The notes under the pieces were generated by a model. It made no database searches. It was not told the origin of the DNA and saw only the letters and a program-made list of their open reading frames with translations. DNA of 64,000 nucleotides from the NCBI RefSeq assembly GCF_008298035.1, contig NZ_CP042910.1, forward strand, positions 2,495,001-2,559,000, read 5' to 3'. Source of the DNA: Gimesia maris (GTDB lineage Bacteria; Planctomycetota; Planctomycetia; Planctomycetales; Planctomycetaceae). Of this stretch, positions 63,922 through 64,000 are shown one piece after another. The stretch's first letter is position 1. Each line of letters starts with the position of its first letter. Position numbers and translations under genes: made by a program.

Positions 63922-64000
63922 GTGAGATCACCTTTCGGAACGATTGATGTGGCGTCGGCGGCAGACAGCGGGCTTTGATCCAGCTTTAAGAGTCGGGCTG

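Overview
The window looks like a chromosome segment of a planctomycete, probably close to Gimesia. This is inferred from the very long multi-modular surface protein, frequent GTG and TTG starts, GYF/DUF4190-type membrane proteins, and an FAH/symporter/kelch cluster; no rRNA is present to confirm it. No rRNA, tRNA or CRISPR array was seen.

Region 1 (1-30950) is dominated by one enormous open frame, cut by the left edge and at least 9,991 codons long. In order it carries cadherin-like repeats, alternating choice-of-anchor-D and golvesin-like modules, a Calx-beta-like module, 13 PKD-like repeats of exactly 270 bp, a von Willebrand A domain split by inserted modules, about 20 putative-Ig modules, an RHS/YD-repeat cage and a variable C-terminal tip. 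The tip has the zinc motifs of the deaminase superfamily (HxE and PCxxC). This is the plan of a polymorphic toxin. The next gene encodes a formylglycine-generating-enzyme-like (SUMF1) protein and sits where the immunity gene is expected.

Region 2 (30983-41553) is a scrapyard of mobile DNA. It holds an IS3 remnant reduced to about 475 bp between its inverted repeats, two IS66-family elements, an IS4-family element and an IS110-family element. The first IS66 element (31701-34384) lies between two identical 431-bp copies of the same DNA. The second (34684-37150) has a clean 8-bp target duplication. A 4-TM protein gene and a truncated HxlR regulator survive between them.

Region 3 (42015-57179) is a plus-strand, operon-like cluster and the most interesting part. 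It encodes two GAP1-N2-type proteins with almost identical N-termini and different C-termini, a zinc-ribbon P-loop GTPase, a 993-aa membrane coiled-coil protein, a GYF/DUF4190 protein, a MotA/TolQ/ExbB-like channel protein, a GYF plus DUF2135-like membrane protein, and two small MotB/ExbD-like proteins, each with Asp18 at the start of its single TM helix. A short unknown protein follows. I read this as a GTPase-controlled, ion-driven membrane machine. It is related to the GTPase-centred conflict systems predicted by comparative genomics and resembles Zorya in having a stator. The function is inference.

Region 4 (57197-64000) is ordinary metabolism on the minus strand: a CPA1-type Na+/H+ antiporter, about 900 bp of degraded DNA, then an operon-like run of a sodium:solute symporter, an AraD1/FAH-family enzyme and a secreted kelch-like protein, probably for uptake and breakdown of a sugar acid.
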